NCBI RefSeq assembly: GCF_003234085.1
Contig: NZ_QKSD01000003.1
Coordinates: forward strand, 1-64,000
From: Curtobacterium sp. MCPF17_052
GTDB lineage: Bacteria > Actinomycetota > Actinomycetes > Actinomycetales > Microbacteriaceae
DNA length: 64,000 nt
Direction of reading: 5' to 3'
Shown here: positions 1 through 8,921 of the stretch, one piece after another
How positions within the stretch are numbered: position 1 is the stretch's first letter
Layout: each line of letters starts with the position of its first letter
Notes under the pieces: model-generated
The model's input: only the letters and a program-made list of their open reading frames with translations
Told to the model about the DNA's origin: nothing
The model's database searches: none
Position numbers and translations under genes: made by a program

Positions 1-68
1 GGTCCACCCGCACCGGCCCCACCCGCACCAGCTCCACCCGCCCCAGCAGAGTCCCGGAACAGGATCCG

Positions 69-707
69 ATGACCGACGCAACCGAACCGGCAGGCCCGGA
101 CGCACCGGAGGACCGCACCACGCCGGTCCCGCGGACACCGCGGTCCGAGGTCCGGGAGCGCCTGCTCGCCGCCGGCTCCCGGGTCTTCGCCGAGCAGGGC
201 GTGCATGAAGCGCGGCTCGACGCCGTCGCCGCCGCCGCGGGCTTCAGCAAGGGCGCGGTGTACTCGAACTTCTCGTCGAAGGAGGACCTGCTCGCGCAGG
301 TCATGCAGCGCGCCACGAACCGGGTGCTCCAGTCGCTGCAGGAACTCATCGGCATCGACATCAGCGCCGCCGACGTCGGTGACGTCGTCCGGGCCGCGTT
401 CGGACGACACGACCAGAGCGCCGAGTTCGCCCTGCTCTCCGAACTGCGCGCCTACGCCATCCGGCACCCGGAGTTCATGCCCGAGTTCGTCCGGCAGCGC
501 CGCACCCTGCAGGACGGCGTCCGGGAACTCGTCCACACCTGGTTCGCCGCGCACCCCGAGGTCGACCCCGGCATGCCGCTCGACACGTTCGCGACGATCC
601 TCATCGCCACCAACTCCGGCATGGTGTTCGACGCCCCCGCCCTCGACGGGATGAACCCGGGCGAGGCCGTCGCGACGATGGTGGAGGCGGTACTCCGACC
701 GCGCTGA
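69..707 (+). CDS. TetR/AcrR-family transcriptional regulator
   Basis: 212-residue protein. An N-terminal TetR helix-turn-helix spans about residues 27-78, with the family pattern FAEQG, then AAAAGFSKGAVYSNFSSKED, in which the recognition helix ends in Y-x-N-F-x-S-K. The rest is a helical ligand-binding domain (about residues 90-210), where the TetR_C_6-like motif HPEFMPEFVRQRR is visible. The ATG follows an AGGA-like site 5-9 bases upstream. About 25 residues of acidic/Pro-rich tail precede the DNA-binding domain. It converges on the transglutaminase gene, 21 bases away, so any regulated target is more likely upstream of the window. Ligand unknown. Confidence 0.9.
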   Translation: MTDATEPAGPDAPEDRTTPVPRTPRSEVRERLLAAGSRVFAEQGVHEARLDAVAAAAGFSKGAVYSNFSSKEDLLAQVMQRATNRVLQSLQELIGIDISAADVGDVVRAAFGRHDQSAEFALLSELRAYAIRHPEFMPEFVRQRRTLQDGVRELVHTWFAAHPEVDPGMPLDTFATILIATNSGMVFDAPALDGMNPGEAVATMVEAVLRPR

Positions 708-728
708 ACCGCCGACGTGGCCAGCGGG

Positions 729-3068
729 TCAGCCCGCTGCCGGCGCGGGTCGCCCGTCCGACGGACGGCCCGAGGGCAGCAGACTCGGCGGGAGCAGGCG
801 GGATCGGACCACCCGACCACGCGAGACCGCGCCGTCCAACGCGGTGCGGGCCTCCCGGACGGACCGGAGCAGTGCCTGCGTGTCCGCACGGCCGTCGACG
901 GCGAAGCGCTCGTGGTCGACGGCGTCCACCACGGACTGCAGGTGCGGCAGCACTGACGCCGGCACCACCGTCCGGAGTCGGCCGAGGACGCCCCGTGCGG
1001 TCCGGGCGACGGCGGCTGCGTCCCCGGGTGGCGCCGAACCGGGTGCGAAACCGTGGTCGGCGACGTCGTCGAGCAGTTCCCGCCACGCGGTGACGGCCGG
1101 ATGCCGTCCCGCTGCGACCGCGCCGAGCCGACGGTGCCGTCGTCCCGCTCGGACCGCGCCGGGTGCGACGAGCACCGCGAGAGCGACGAGCACACCGACG
1201 AGCACACCCCACGGGGCGCCACCACCACCGGCACTGCTGCCGCCCGCAGCCGCGGAGGTCGGTGTCGACGAGGCCGATGCCGAGGCCGACGGCGCCGTGG
1301 TCTCGCCGGGAGCGGGGAGCGGCGTCGCGGTCGGGGCGGGCGCCGACGTGGCCGACGCCGAGGGCTGCGGCTGCGCGGCCTGGTCGGAGTCCGGCGTCGG
1401 TTCGAACGACACCCACCCGGCGCCGCGGATGTACAGCTCCGGCCACGAGTGCAGCTGGCGGTTCGACACGGTGTACTGGCCGTCCTCGCGGCTGGCACCG
1501 GCGCGGTAGCCGACGGCGATGCGCGACGGGATGCCGAGGGTCCGGGCCATCACGGCCATGGCGGACGCGAAGTGCACGCAGTACCCCGAGCGCTCCTGCA
1601 GGAACCGTGCGACGACGTCCATGCTGTCACCGTCGTAGCCCTGCTCGACCGGCGCCGTCTCGGAGTAGGTGAACAGGCCGCTGCGGAACCACTGCTCGAG
1701 CGCCCGGGCCTGCCCGTAGTCGGTGGTCGCGCCGGCGTCGACCCGGGCCGCGGTGGTGCGGATCACGTTCGGCAGGTCGTCGGGCAACTCGGTGTCGGTG
1801 CGGAGCTGCGCCCGGGACGGCGCGACGAAGCCACGACCGTCGGCCTGGGACAGCCGGCCGGAGGCGGCGATGGCGTCGAGGTACGCGTTCGCGGACACCG
1901 AGGCGCCGTACGCCTCGTAGACCGCACCGCGGCGGGTCGCCGGACCCGCGGAACGGACCGTGTTCGTGTCCCCGGACCAGCGCCACTGGGCGAGGTCGAG
2001 GTTCGTGGACTTCGCCTCGACCGACATCGCCCCGGCGGGCAGCGGCAGGTAGTTGCTCGACAGTCCGGTGATCTGCACCGTCACGTCGCCACGGTCGGCC
2101 AACCGCGGGTTGACGCCCTCCACCCGACGGGACTGGTCGGCGGTGTCCGCGGTGGAGGCGTCGGTGACGGTCGGGACCCAGTCGCCGGTGCCGAACTCGT
2201 CGAGGTCCGCGAGCTTGAGGTACTCCGGTTGCCCGTCCGAGGACCGGTACCGGAAGACCTCGAGTTCGCTCGGTCGTCGGAGGTCCTGGCCGAGTTCGAG
2301 CAGGGTGCCCGGGCGTCCGGGCTGGATCGGCGACTGGATCGCCCCCGTCACGCCGGAGAGCCAGCCGGCGTCGATCGGCACGAGGACGGGCAGCCCGATG
2401 GCCACGACCAACCCGATGGCGCCGACGACGGCAGCCGGGAAGACCCGTTGCACCGGCCGGACCGACGTCCACAGCAGCGCGAGGAAGGCCAGCGCGGTGG
2501 ACACGACCAGCCACCCGGACGGGGCCTCGCCGGTGATGATGCCCGGCACCAGGAGGATCACGAGTGCGGGTGCCGCGGCCAGGGCGGCGGTCGGGGCCAC
2601 GGCTGCCAGGAACAGCGAGGCGCCCGCCACCCAGGCGATCGCCACCGTCACGATCAGCCGGATCGAGTCCGTCTGCGGCAGCGGAGCCGGGTTCAGGCGG
2701 ATCGCCGCCAGCGTCTGCCCGAGCGCGCCGTCCCGGTCGAGCCAGCCGAGCGGCGCAGTGTCGTTGAGGAGCGCCGCGGCGCAGGAGCCGAGCACGAGCG
2801 TCGCGACGAGCGCCACGAAGCGGACGCCGCGGGGCCGGGTCCGGACGGCCAGCAGGACGGCGACGAGCACGGCGGTGAACACCACGCCGGACAGCCACCA
2901 CGAGATCCCCTGCACGAGCGGGCGCATCGCCAGTGCGGCGACGAGGACGGGCACCGGGGCGAGGGCCACGACCCAGGCGCCGGGGGTGTCCGGGCTGCGG
3001 TCGTCGCGGTCCAGGACCTCGCGGACGTCGACGTGCTGGCGCTGCCGGCTCGGGCTGGTGGCGGTCAC
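729..3068 (-). CDS. TgpA-like transglutaminase-domain membrane protein
   Basis: About 779 residues. The N-terminal half has a series of hydrophobic segments (DUF3488/TgpA_N type). A transglutaminase-like core follows with the expected triad: Cys in RSGYCVHFASAMAV, His in QLHSWPEL, Asp in FEPTPD. Next come a Pro/Ala/Ser/Thr-rich linker, one more transmembrane helix and a C-terminal DUF4129-like tail. I chose the GTG at 3068 because it overlaps the stop of the upstream DUF58 gene as GTGA; the longer reading would run into that gene. It is the last gene of a MoxR-DUF58-TgpA operon. The family is thought to act at the cell envelope. Substrate unknown. Confidence 0.88.
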   Translation of the reverse strand: MTATSPSRQRQHVDVREVLDRDDRSPDTPGAWVVALAPVPVLVAALAMRPLVQGISWWLSGVVFTAVLVAVLLAVRTRPRGVRFVALVATLVLGSCAAALLNDTAPLGWLDRDGALGQTLAAIRLNPAPLPQTDSIRLIVTVAIAWVAGASLFLAAVAPTAALAAAPALVILLVPGIITGEAPSGWLVVSTALAFLALLWTSVRPVQRVFPAAVVGAIGLVVAIGLPVLVPIDAGWLSGVTGAIQSPIQPGRPGTLLELGQDLRRPSELEVFRYRSSDGQPEYLKLADLDEFGTGDWVPTVTDASTADTADQSRRVEGVNPRLADRGDVTVQITGLSSNYLPLPAGAMSVEAKSTNLDLAQWRWSGDTNTVRSAGPATRRGAVYEAYGASVSANAYLDAIAASGRLSQADGRGFVAPSRAQLRTDTELPDDLPNVIRTTAARVDAGATTDYGQARALEQWFRSGLFTYSETAPVEQGYDGDSMDVVARFLQERSGYCVHFASAMAVMARTLGIPSRIAVGYRAGASREDGQYTVSNRQLHSWPELYIRGAGWVSFEPTPDSDQAAQPQPSASATSAPAPTATPLPAPGETTAPSASASASSTPTSAAAGGSSAGGGGAPWGVLVGVLVALAVLVAPGAVRAGRRHRRLGAVAAGRHPAVTAWRELLDDVADHGFAPGSAPPGDAAAVARTARGVLGRLRTVVPASVLPHLQSVVDAVDHERFAVDGRADTQALLRSVREARTALDGAVSRGRVVRSRLLPPSLLPSGRPSDGRPAPAAG

Positions 3069-4399
3069 CGGCTGCGTCCGCTCACGGTCGTGCCGGGCAC
3101 CGGCACCACGAGCACGCGCCACCCGGCGCGGTCCATGATCCCGCGGACGACGGGGTCGGGGGCGACGACGGTGACGAGCACCCCGCGGCTCGACCCGTTC
3201 GTCGCGGAGACGAGTCCGGCCGCCTCCTCGGGGCTGCAGTGCCCGGTGACGACCGCGGTCATGCCGTGCACGTCACGACCGCGGACGCCGTGCAGCACGT
3301 CGACGGGGTCGCGCGAGTCGGACCGGGCCTGGACGTCCGCGAGGCCCACGAGCACCTCGGACAGACCACCGGCGTCGCCGCTGTGGCGGACGTCACCGCC
3401 GGGACCGTCACTGACGAGTGCGACCCGGGACGTCCGTGCCGACAGCGCCCGGGCGACGCTCGCCGCCACCACGACCGCGTGCTCGAACGCCTGGTCGCCG
3501 CCGAGGTCGGACAGCTCGGACAGGTCGTCGCGGCCGAGCTGCTGGTACGAGGAGCGGCGCACGTCGAGGGCGACCACGGCCTCCGGGGGCTGCGCCTGCG
3601 TGGTCTGACGGACGTGCAGGACGCCCCGCTTCGCGCTCTGTCCCCAGTGCACGCGGCGGATCGGGTCGCCCGGACGGTACGGGCGGAGCTCGCTGTCGTC
3701 GGCCGATCCGCCCTGTCCGACCCGGCCCTCGTCCGCGGAGACCGCGCCGGCGAGGGCACCGGTGTCGAGCGCGGCGAGCGGCGTCGTCCCGGGGACCACG
3801 ACGACCTCCTCGGCCGGGACGACCGGCCGGTCGATGCGGAGCAGCCCGAACGGGTCCTCGACGCGGATCGTGACCGGGCCGATGGTCGCCCGCCCGCGGT
3901 GGATCGCGAGGGCCTCGACGTCGAGGACGGCCGGCGGCTGGCCGGGTCCGATGGTGACCAGCGACGCCGCGTCACCGGTGCTCACGAAGAGGTCGTCGAG
4001 CTGTTCGCGGACCAGCAGCGTGGAGCGAGGTGCGAAGCGCACCCCGGAGCCCCGGAGCGTGACCCGCTCCCGGTAGACCTCTCCCACCTGCACGGTCGCG
4101 CGCGGTGCCGACCGGGAGGCCCGGAGCGGCGCCGCCACGGCCAGTGCGGTGACGACACCCGCGACGACGAGCACCAGCAGCAGGAGACCCGCGGACACGG
4201 CGACGCTCATCGACGCCACGAGTCCGCCGCCGACGAGCCCGATGCCGACCGCGAGGACCGTCCAGCCGCGCAGCGTCGGTCGGGGGAACGGGGTCCGCCG
4301 CAGCATGCCGAGCCCGCGGCGTCCGAAGCGGGACAGCGCCGAGCCGGCCGCGCCCGCGCGGAGCGCGATCGGACGGGCAGCGGGGCGCTGGTCGGCCAT
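3065..4399 (-). CDS. DUF58 domain-containing protein
   Basis: 444 residues. Two closely spaced transmembrane helices (about residues 40-90) precede a beta-rich region and the DUF58 core, recognised by RPYRPGDPIRRVHWGQSAK. DUF58 proteins often have a VWA-like fold and pair with MoxR ATPases. The gene is translationally coupled on both sides: its ATG overlaps the MoxR stop (ATGA at 4399) and its stop overlaps the transglutaminase start (GTGA at 3065). It most likely works with the MoxR ATPase as a membrane-anchored adaptor or substrate; that role is inferred from family context. Confidence 0.9.
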   Translation of the reverse strand: MADQRPAARPIALRAGAAGSALSRFGRRGLGMLRRTPFPRPTLRGWTVLAVGIGLVGGGLVASMSVAVSAGLLLLVLVVAGVVTALAVAAPLRASRSAPRATVQVGEVYRERVTLRGSGVRFAPRSTLLVREQLDDLFVSTGDAASLVTIGPGQPPAVLDVEALAIHRGRATIGPVTIRVEDPFGLLRIDRPVVPAEEVVVVPGTTPLAALDTGALAGAVSADEGRVGQGGSADDSELRPYRPGDPIRRVHWGQSAKRGVLHVRQTTQAQPPEAVVALDVRRSSYQQLGRDDLSELSDLGGDQAFEHAVVVAASVARALSARTSRVALVSDGPGGDVRHSGDAGGLSEVLVGLADVQARSDSRDPVDVLHGVRGRDVHGMTAVVTGHCSPEEAAGLVSATNGSSRGVLVTVVAPDPVVRGIMDRAGWRVLVVPVPGTTVSGRSR

Positions 4400-5391
4400 C
4401 AGGAGCGGACGGGGGTCGCGGTGAACGGCACCGCGGTGTCGGAGACGATCCGGACGACGATCTGGCGGGCGGTGTCCTCGGCCGAACCGCCGAGGCCGCG
4501 GGCGACCGGGACGAGCCGGTGTGCCAGGACGACCGGGGCCAGGGTCGCGACGTCGTCCGGGGTGACGAACGGCCGGCCGAGGAGCGCCGCGTGCGCACGA
4601 GCCGCCTGCGCCAGGTGCAGGGTCGCGCGAGGGCTGGCACCGAGGAGCAGGTCGGGGTGTGTGCGGGTGGCGCGGACGATCTCGACGATGTACGCCTCGA
4701 CGTCCGCCGCGATGTGCACCGTGCGCACGGACGCGATCATGGCGCGGAGCGTGTCGACGTCGACGACGGGGCGCAGGTCGGCGAGCGGGTCGTGTCCACC
4801 GCGGGCCGCGAGCATGCGCCGTTCGGCCCCGGGGCTCGGGTAGCCCATCGCGATGCGCGCCATGAACCGGTCGCGCTGCGCCTCCGGCAGGGGGTACGTG
4901 CCCTCCATGTCGACCGGGTTCTGCGTCGCGACGATCATGAAGGGGGTCTCGAGGGGCCGGGTCACGCCGTCGACGGTGACCTGGGACTCGGCCATCGCCT
5001 CCAGGAGCGCCGACTGCGTCTTCGGGCTCGTGCGGTTGATCTCGTCGCCGATGACGACGTTCGCGAACACCGGACCCGGCGAGAACCGGAAGGCACCGGA
5101 CGACTGGTCGTAGATGTTCACGCCGGTGACGTCCGAGGGCAGCATGTCGGAGGTGAACTGGATGCGGCTCACGGACCCGCCGACCGAGGCACCGAGGGCC
5201 TTCGCCAGAACGGTCTTGCCGACGCCGGGGACGTCCTCGACGAGCAGGTGTCCCTCGGCGAGCATCACGGTGAGGGCGGTGCGGATGGCCTCGGTCTTGC
5301 CGTCCACCACGGTCGCGACCGACGCCATGACGGCCGCACCCGCGTCCTGGATCCGGTCGATCGGGACGGTCTGGTGGGTCAGCTCCGGCAC
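4399..5391 (-). CDS. MoxR-family AAA+ ATPase
   Basis: 330 residues from the GTG at 5391, which has a GAGGAG ribosome-binding site 8 bases upstream; an in-frame ATG 60 bases upstream has no better support. Walker A is EDVPGVGKTVLAKA, Walker B VIGDEINRTSPKTQSALLEA, and sensor 1 is ATQNPVDMEGTYPLPEAQ(RDRF), all typical of MoxR (AAA_3). The C-terminal lid ends in SPRATLHLAQAARAHA. It is first in the MoxR-DUF58-TgpA operon. MoxR proteins act as chaperone-like ATPases that mature or activate partner proteins, here presumably the DUF58 and transglutaminase products. Confidence 0.93.
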   Translation of the reverse strand: MPELTHQTVPIDRIQDAGAAVMASVATVVDGKTEAIRTALTVMLAEGHLLVEDVPGVGKTVLAKALGASVGGSVSRIQFTSDMLPSDVTGVNIYDQSSGAFRFSPGPVFANVVIGDEINRTSPKTQSALLEAMAESQVTVDGVTRPLETPFMIVATQNPVDMEGTYPLPEAQRDRFMARIAMGYPSPGAERRMLAARGGHDPLADLRPVVDVDTLRAMIASVRTVHIAADVEAYIVEIVRATRTHPDLLLGASPRATLHLAQAARAHAALLGRPFVTPDDVATLAPVVLAHRLVPVARGLGGSAEDTARQIVVRIVSDTAVPFTATPVRS

Positions 5392-5463
5392 GCAGGTCTC
5401 CTCGCCGCTGGGTCGATGTCCGGCGATGCTACAACGGCCGAGTGACCGCAACCGGAGGATGCG

Positions 5464-6501
5464 TCACCGATCGCGCAGTGCGGACGGGACATGCGGTGCG
5501 GACGGGAGACGCAGTGCCGCGTCCGCGGCGAGCAGGACCTCCGCCGCCACCGTGACCCCCTCCTCCCGCCCGAGCTCGGTGTCCTCGTGCTCGATGTTGA
5601 CGAGCATGTCCGGGTCGACCTCGTGCAGCGCGCGGAGGAACTGGGTCCAGAACGCGGTGTCGTGCCCCTTCCCGAGCGCCACGAAGTCCCACGCGGACGG
5701 CTTCGGCCACTGGTTCGCCCACTCGTCGCCGCCGAGGTTGGTGCGCGGCTCGTCAGGCGACAGTCGCCGGAACGAGTTGTCGAGCACGCCGTTGATCGCG
5801 GCGTGCGGGTTGATCCGGACGTCCTTGGCGGCGGCGTGCAGGACGAGCGGGCCGAGGTCGCGGACGACGGCGACCGGGTCCATCTGCTGCCAGAACAGGT
5901 GGCTGGCGTCGAGTTCCACGCCGGTGTTCGTCAGGGCACCGCGTTCCACGAGTTCCCGGACCGACGCCGGGTTGAAGACGAGGTTCTGCGGATGCAGCTC
6001 GAGCGCGACGTGCACCCCGTGCTCCCGGGCGAACGCGTCGATCTCCTGCCAGAACGGCACCGCGATGCTCCACTGGTGTTCGAGGACGTCGAGCGCGGCG
6101 GAGTTCCAGGCGTTCACGATCCAGTTCGGACGGGTCCCGCCGGGCTCCCCCGCCGGCAGTCCGGACATCGTGACGACGCGGGTCTGCCCGAGGCGGGCCG
6201 CCAGGCGGATGCTGCGTCGGATGTCCTCGGCGTGCGCGGGGCCGATCGCGGGGTCGGGGTGCAGCGGGTTGCCGTTGCAGTTGAGTCCGGCGATCGACAC
6301 CCCGGTGCCGTCGAACTGCTCGAGGAAGGCGTCGCGAGCCGCGTCGTCCGTCAGGATCGCGTCGATGTCCGGCACGTGCACCGGGGGCAGGAAGCCGCCG
6401 GTGTTCAACTCGATCCCGGTCAGGCCGGCCCGACGGACGGCGGCGAGTGCGTCGGCGAGGGACCGGTCGTGGAAGACCGCGCCGTACAGTCCGAGCTTCA
6501 T
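5464..6501 (-). CDS. sugar phosphate isomerase/epimerase (xylose-isomerase-like TIM barrel)
   Basis: 345 residues starting MKLGLYGAVFHDRSLADAL. The pattern is that of AP endonuclease family 2 / xylose-isomerase-like barrels. Likely metal ligands and active-site residues sit in HVALELHPQNLV, GVELDASHLFWQQMDP and MLVNIEHEDTELGREEG. The ATG overlaps the stop of the upstream oxidoreductase gene as ATGA at 6498-6501, so the two are translated as an operon. Such pairs usually catabolise an inositol-like or uncommon sugar; the exact substrate cannot be read from sequence. Confidence 0.88.
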   Translation of the reverse strand: MKLGLYGAVFHDRSLADALAAVRRAGLTGIELNTGGFLPPVHVPDIDAILTDDAARDAFLEQFDGTGVSIAGLNCNGNPLHPDPAIGPAHAEDIRRSIRLAARLGQTRVVTMSGLPAGEPGGTRPNWIVNAWNSAALDVLEHQWSIAVPFWQEIDAFAREHGVHVALELHPQNLVFNPASVRELVERGALTNTGVELDASHLFWQQMDPVAVVRDLGPLVLHAAAKDVRINPHAAINGVLDNSFRRLSPDEPRTNLGGDEWANQWPKPSAWDFVALGKGHDTAFWTQFLRALHEVDPDMLVNIEHEDTELGREEGVTVAAEVLLAADAALRLPSAPHVPSALRDR

Positions 6502-7721
6502 GCGCTGACCGTCGCCGTCGTGTCGGCGGTGCGCCGGGCCTCCACCGTGACCGTGCGACCGCCGTCGGCGGCCGACGCGGTGACGGCGGCGAGGACCTCC
6601 ATGTTGTGCACGCCGTCGTGGAAGGTGGCGTTCGTCGGCAGGGGGTCGGCGACCCCCGCCACCTCGTCGAGGAAGGCGCGGGCCTGCACCTCGAACATCT
6701 GGTTCTGCCCCCAACCGACGCCGGGTGCGTCCATCGCCATCCCGCCCGCGACGTAGGGGTGGTCGGGGCCGAGGACGACCTGCCGGTACCCGCCCAGGCG
6801 GCTGCCGTCGCTGCGGAGGGCGAGACCGATCTCGGCCGGGCGCTCCTGGTCCCAGCGTGCCGCCCCGTTCTCGCAGAACACCTCGACCACCAGGCCGTTC
6901 GGGTGCGCCGTCGTGACGCGCGAGACCTCGAGGGAGCCGACACCGGCACCGAAGCGAGCGGCGAAGGTGGCGTAGTCGTCGTTCTGCACGCGTGCCGTCT
7001 CCCCCGTGAGCGGTGCCCCCTGCCCACGGAGCGCGTGTCCGGCTGCGACCGGGCGCTCGGTGATCTCGGTGGTGAACAGTCCTCCGCTGACCTGCGTGAC
7101 GTCCCCGGCCAGGAACTCGGCGATGTACGTCAGGTGGGACCCGACGTCGGCGAGCGCACCGGTGCCCGGGGCGCCGGCGTAGCGCCACGAGAACGGCACG
7201 TCGGGCGAGGAGCCGTAGTCCGTCCAGTACCGTCCGGAGAGGTGCCGCACCCGGCCGAGCGTGCCGTCGCCGACGAGCTCGCGGATCGCGGCGAGGCCGG
7301 GGGCGCGGCGGTAGGTGAAGCCGATCCGGGCGGTGATGCCCCGTTCCGCTGCCCGGTCCGCGGCGTCGGCCATCGCGCGGGCGTCCTCGAGCGAGTCGGC
7401 GAGCGGCTTCTCGCAGAGGACGTGCTTGCCGGCGTCGAGCAACCCCTCGACGATCTCGCGGTGCAGGCTGTTCGCGACCACGACGCTGACGACGTCGATG
7501 TCGTCCGCCGCGGCGATCGCCCGCCAGTCGTTGTCGTGCCGCTCGTACCCGAACCGCCGCGCCGCCTGCTGGGCGAGTGGCTCGTACACGTCCCCGACCG
7601 ACACGAATCGGACGGGCGGCAGGACCGGGTCGAAGAGGGTCGGGGCGGTCCGCCACGCATTCATGTGGGCCTTGCCCGCCATGCCGGCTCCGATGACGGC
7701 GACGCCGATGGGCTCGCTCAT
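6498..7721 (-). CDS. Gfo/Idh/MocA-family oxidoreductase
   Basis: 407 residues. The N-terminal Rossmann fold has AVIGAGMAGKAHMNAW and the family signature CEKPLADS (the EKP lysine). The C-terminal Gfo/Idh/MocA substrate domain follows. Start: the ATG at 7721 sits 5 bases after AAGGAG; the alternative GTG six bases upstream overlaps that site and is rejected. It is the first gene of the two-gene operon and is divergent from the LacI gene across the palindrome at 7749-7770, so it is probably repressed by that regulator and induced by the sugar it oxidises. Confidence 0.92.
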   Translation of the reverse strand: MSEPIGVAVIGAGMAGKAHMNAWRTAPTLFDPVLPPVRFVSVGDVYEPLAQQAARRFGYERHDNDWRAIAAADDIDVVSVVVANSLHREIVEGLLDAGKHVLCEKPLADSLEDARAMADAADRAAERGITARIGFTYRRAPGLAAIRELVGDGTLGRVRHLSGRYWTDYGSSPDVPFSWRYAGAPGTGALADVGSHLTYIAEFLAGDVTQVSGGLFTTEITERPVAAGHALRGQGAPLTGETARVQNDDYATFAARFGAGVGSLEVSRVTTAHPNGLVVEVFCENGAARWDQERPAEIGLALRSDGSRLGGYRQVVLGPDHPYVAGGMAMDAPGVGWGQNQMFEVQARAFLDEVAGVADPLPTNATFHDGVHNMEVLAAVTASAADGGRTVTVEARRTADTTATVSA

Positions 7722-7748
7722 GTGCACTCCTTCGTGACGGTGACCCGA

Positions 7749-7770
7749 CGTTCTGGAACGTTCCAGAACG
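7749..7770. promoter_or_regulatory. LacI-type operator, perfect 22-bp palindrome
   Basis: Twenty-two bases form an uninterrupted inverted repeat whose core half site is CTGGAACG, with a central CG step typical of LacI/GalR operators. It lies in the 111-bp gap between the divergent Gfo/Idh/MocA and LacI genes, 28 bases from one start and 63 from the other, where a bound repressor could control both promoters. Palindrome and position are seen; the binding partner is inferred. Confidence 0.85.
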
Positions 7771-7832
7771 AGTGGCTACACTGTAGACGCAGGCACCCAT
7801 GTCCTGTCAATGCCCGATCTGCAGGAGGGTCC

Positions 7833-8873
7833 ATGGCCGAGCGACCGCCGACGATCATCGACGTCGCCGCCCGCGCCGGGGTCTCGAAGTCACTCGTCTC
7901 GATGGTCGTGCGCGGCGACCCGGGGGTCTCCCCCGCCCGCCGCGCGGCCGTCCTCGCCGCCGTCGCCGAGCTCGGCTACCGCACGAACCGGGCCGCGGCG
8001 ATCCTCGCGGGCACCAGGACCGGCACCGTCGGGGTGGTCGTCGACGACTTCCGGAACCCCTGGTACGTCCCGATGCTCGACGGCGTCCGGGAGGTCCTCG
8101 CACCCCGCGGACTCCGACTCACCCTGGCCGACGGCGCCGCGAACGCGCACCTCGGCGCCTCACCCTTCGACGACCTCGTCTCGCTGCGCGTCGACGGCGT
8201 CGTCCTCGCCGCCGAGTCACCCGACGGTCTCCTCGTCCCACCAGACCTGCCCGTCGTCGTCGCCGGCGAGCGCGCCGTCCGCCCCGCGGACACCGACACC
8301 GTCGCGTCGGACGAGGCCGCGGGCGGACGACTCGCCATCCGCCACCTCGTCCACCTCGGCCACCGACGGATCGCCCACCTGACCGGGACGGGCGGCTCAG
8401 CCACCGCCCGTCGCGTCGCCGCCGTCGCCGAGATGGCCCGCTCCGGCATCGTCCCGGTCGTCGCCGGCGACGCCGGCACGGACGAGGCCGCCGGACACCA
8501 GGCGGCCCGGACCGTGCTCGCCGAGCACCCGGACGTCACCGCGTTCTTCGCCGCGAACGACGTCATGGCGATGGGTGCGATGGCCGCCGTGCTCGAGGCC
8601 GGACTGCGGGTGCCCGAGGACGTCTCCGTGATCGGGCACGACGAGACCCCGCTGGCGTCGTCACCCCTCGTCAGTCTGACCACGGTCGACCCGCACAACG
8701 ACGAGGTCGGACGGCGTGCGGCGGCACGGCTGCTGGTGCGGCTCGACGCTGCCGTCGGGCGGCCGGACGGCAGGGCTGCGGCACCGGCCCCGGCCCCAAC
8801 CCCGACCCCGACGCGGTCACTCGTCGAACCGTCACTCGTGCTCCGGCGCACCACGGGGCCGCCGCCGTCCTGA
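7833..8873 (+). CDS. LacI/GalR-family transcriptional regulator
   Basis: 346 residues starting MAERPPTIIDVAARAGVSKS, with GCAGGAGG just upstream of the ATG. The N-terminal HTH plus hinge helix (residues 6-55) has the canonical IIDVAARAGVSKSLVSMVV and a YRTNRAAAILAGTRTGTVGV junction. The periplasmic-binding-protein-like sensor follows, with AFFAANDVMAMGAMAAVLEAG and VSVIGHDETPLAS. The C-terminal tail has an Ala/Pro/Thr run (APAPTPTPT). It most likely represses the divergent isomerase/oxidoreductase operon, and itself, through the 22-bp palindrome. The inducer is presumably the sugar substrate. Confidence 0.93.
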   Translation: MAERPPTIIDVAARAGVSKSLVSMVVRGDPGVSPARRAAVLAAVAELGYRTNRAAAILAGTRTGTVGVVVDDFRNPWYVPMLDGVREVLAPRGLRLTLADGAANAHLGASPFDDLVSLRVDGVVLAAESPDGLLVPPDLPVVVAGERAVRPADTDTVASDEAAGGRLAIRHLVHLGHRRIAHLTGTGGSATARRVAAVAEMARSGIVPVVAGDAGTDEAAGHQAARTVLAEHPDVTAFFAANDVMAMGAMAAVLEAGLRVPEDVSVIGHDETPLASSPLVSLTTVDPHNDEVGRRAAARLLVRLDAAVGRPDGRAAAPAPAPTPTPTRSLVEPSLVLRRTTGPPPS

Positions 8874-8921
8874 CACGCTGAGCCGAGATCGGTGCGGCGC
8901 AGCGCTCCCGTGCCCGGCGGA

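Noticed and set aside
1053..3608. 851-residue plus-strand reading opposite the transglutaminase and DUF58 genes
   Set aside because: It is Arg/Gly/Val-rich antisense of GC-rich genes; the minus-strand genes have domains and ATGA/GTGA coupling.
5464..7800. Single 778-residue minus-strand protein
   Set aside because: Only its last 345 residues are protein-like (the isomerase); the rest is an out-of-frame reading of the oxidoreductase gene.
6447..7832. N-terminal extension of the LacI protein
   Set aside because: The ribosome-binding site and the HTH at ATG 7833 define the start; upstream is antisense of the oxidoreductase.
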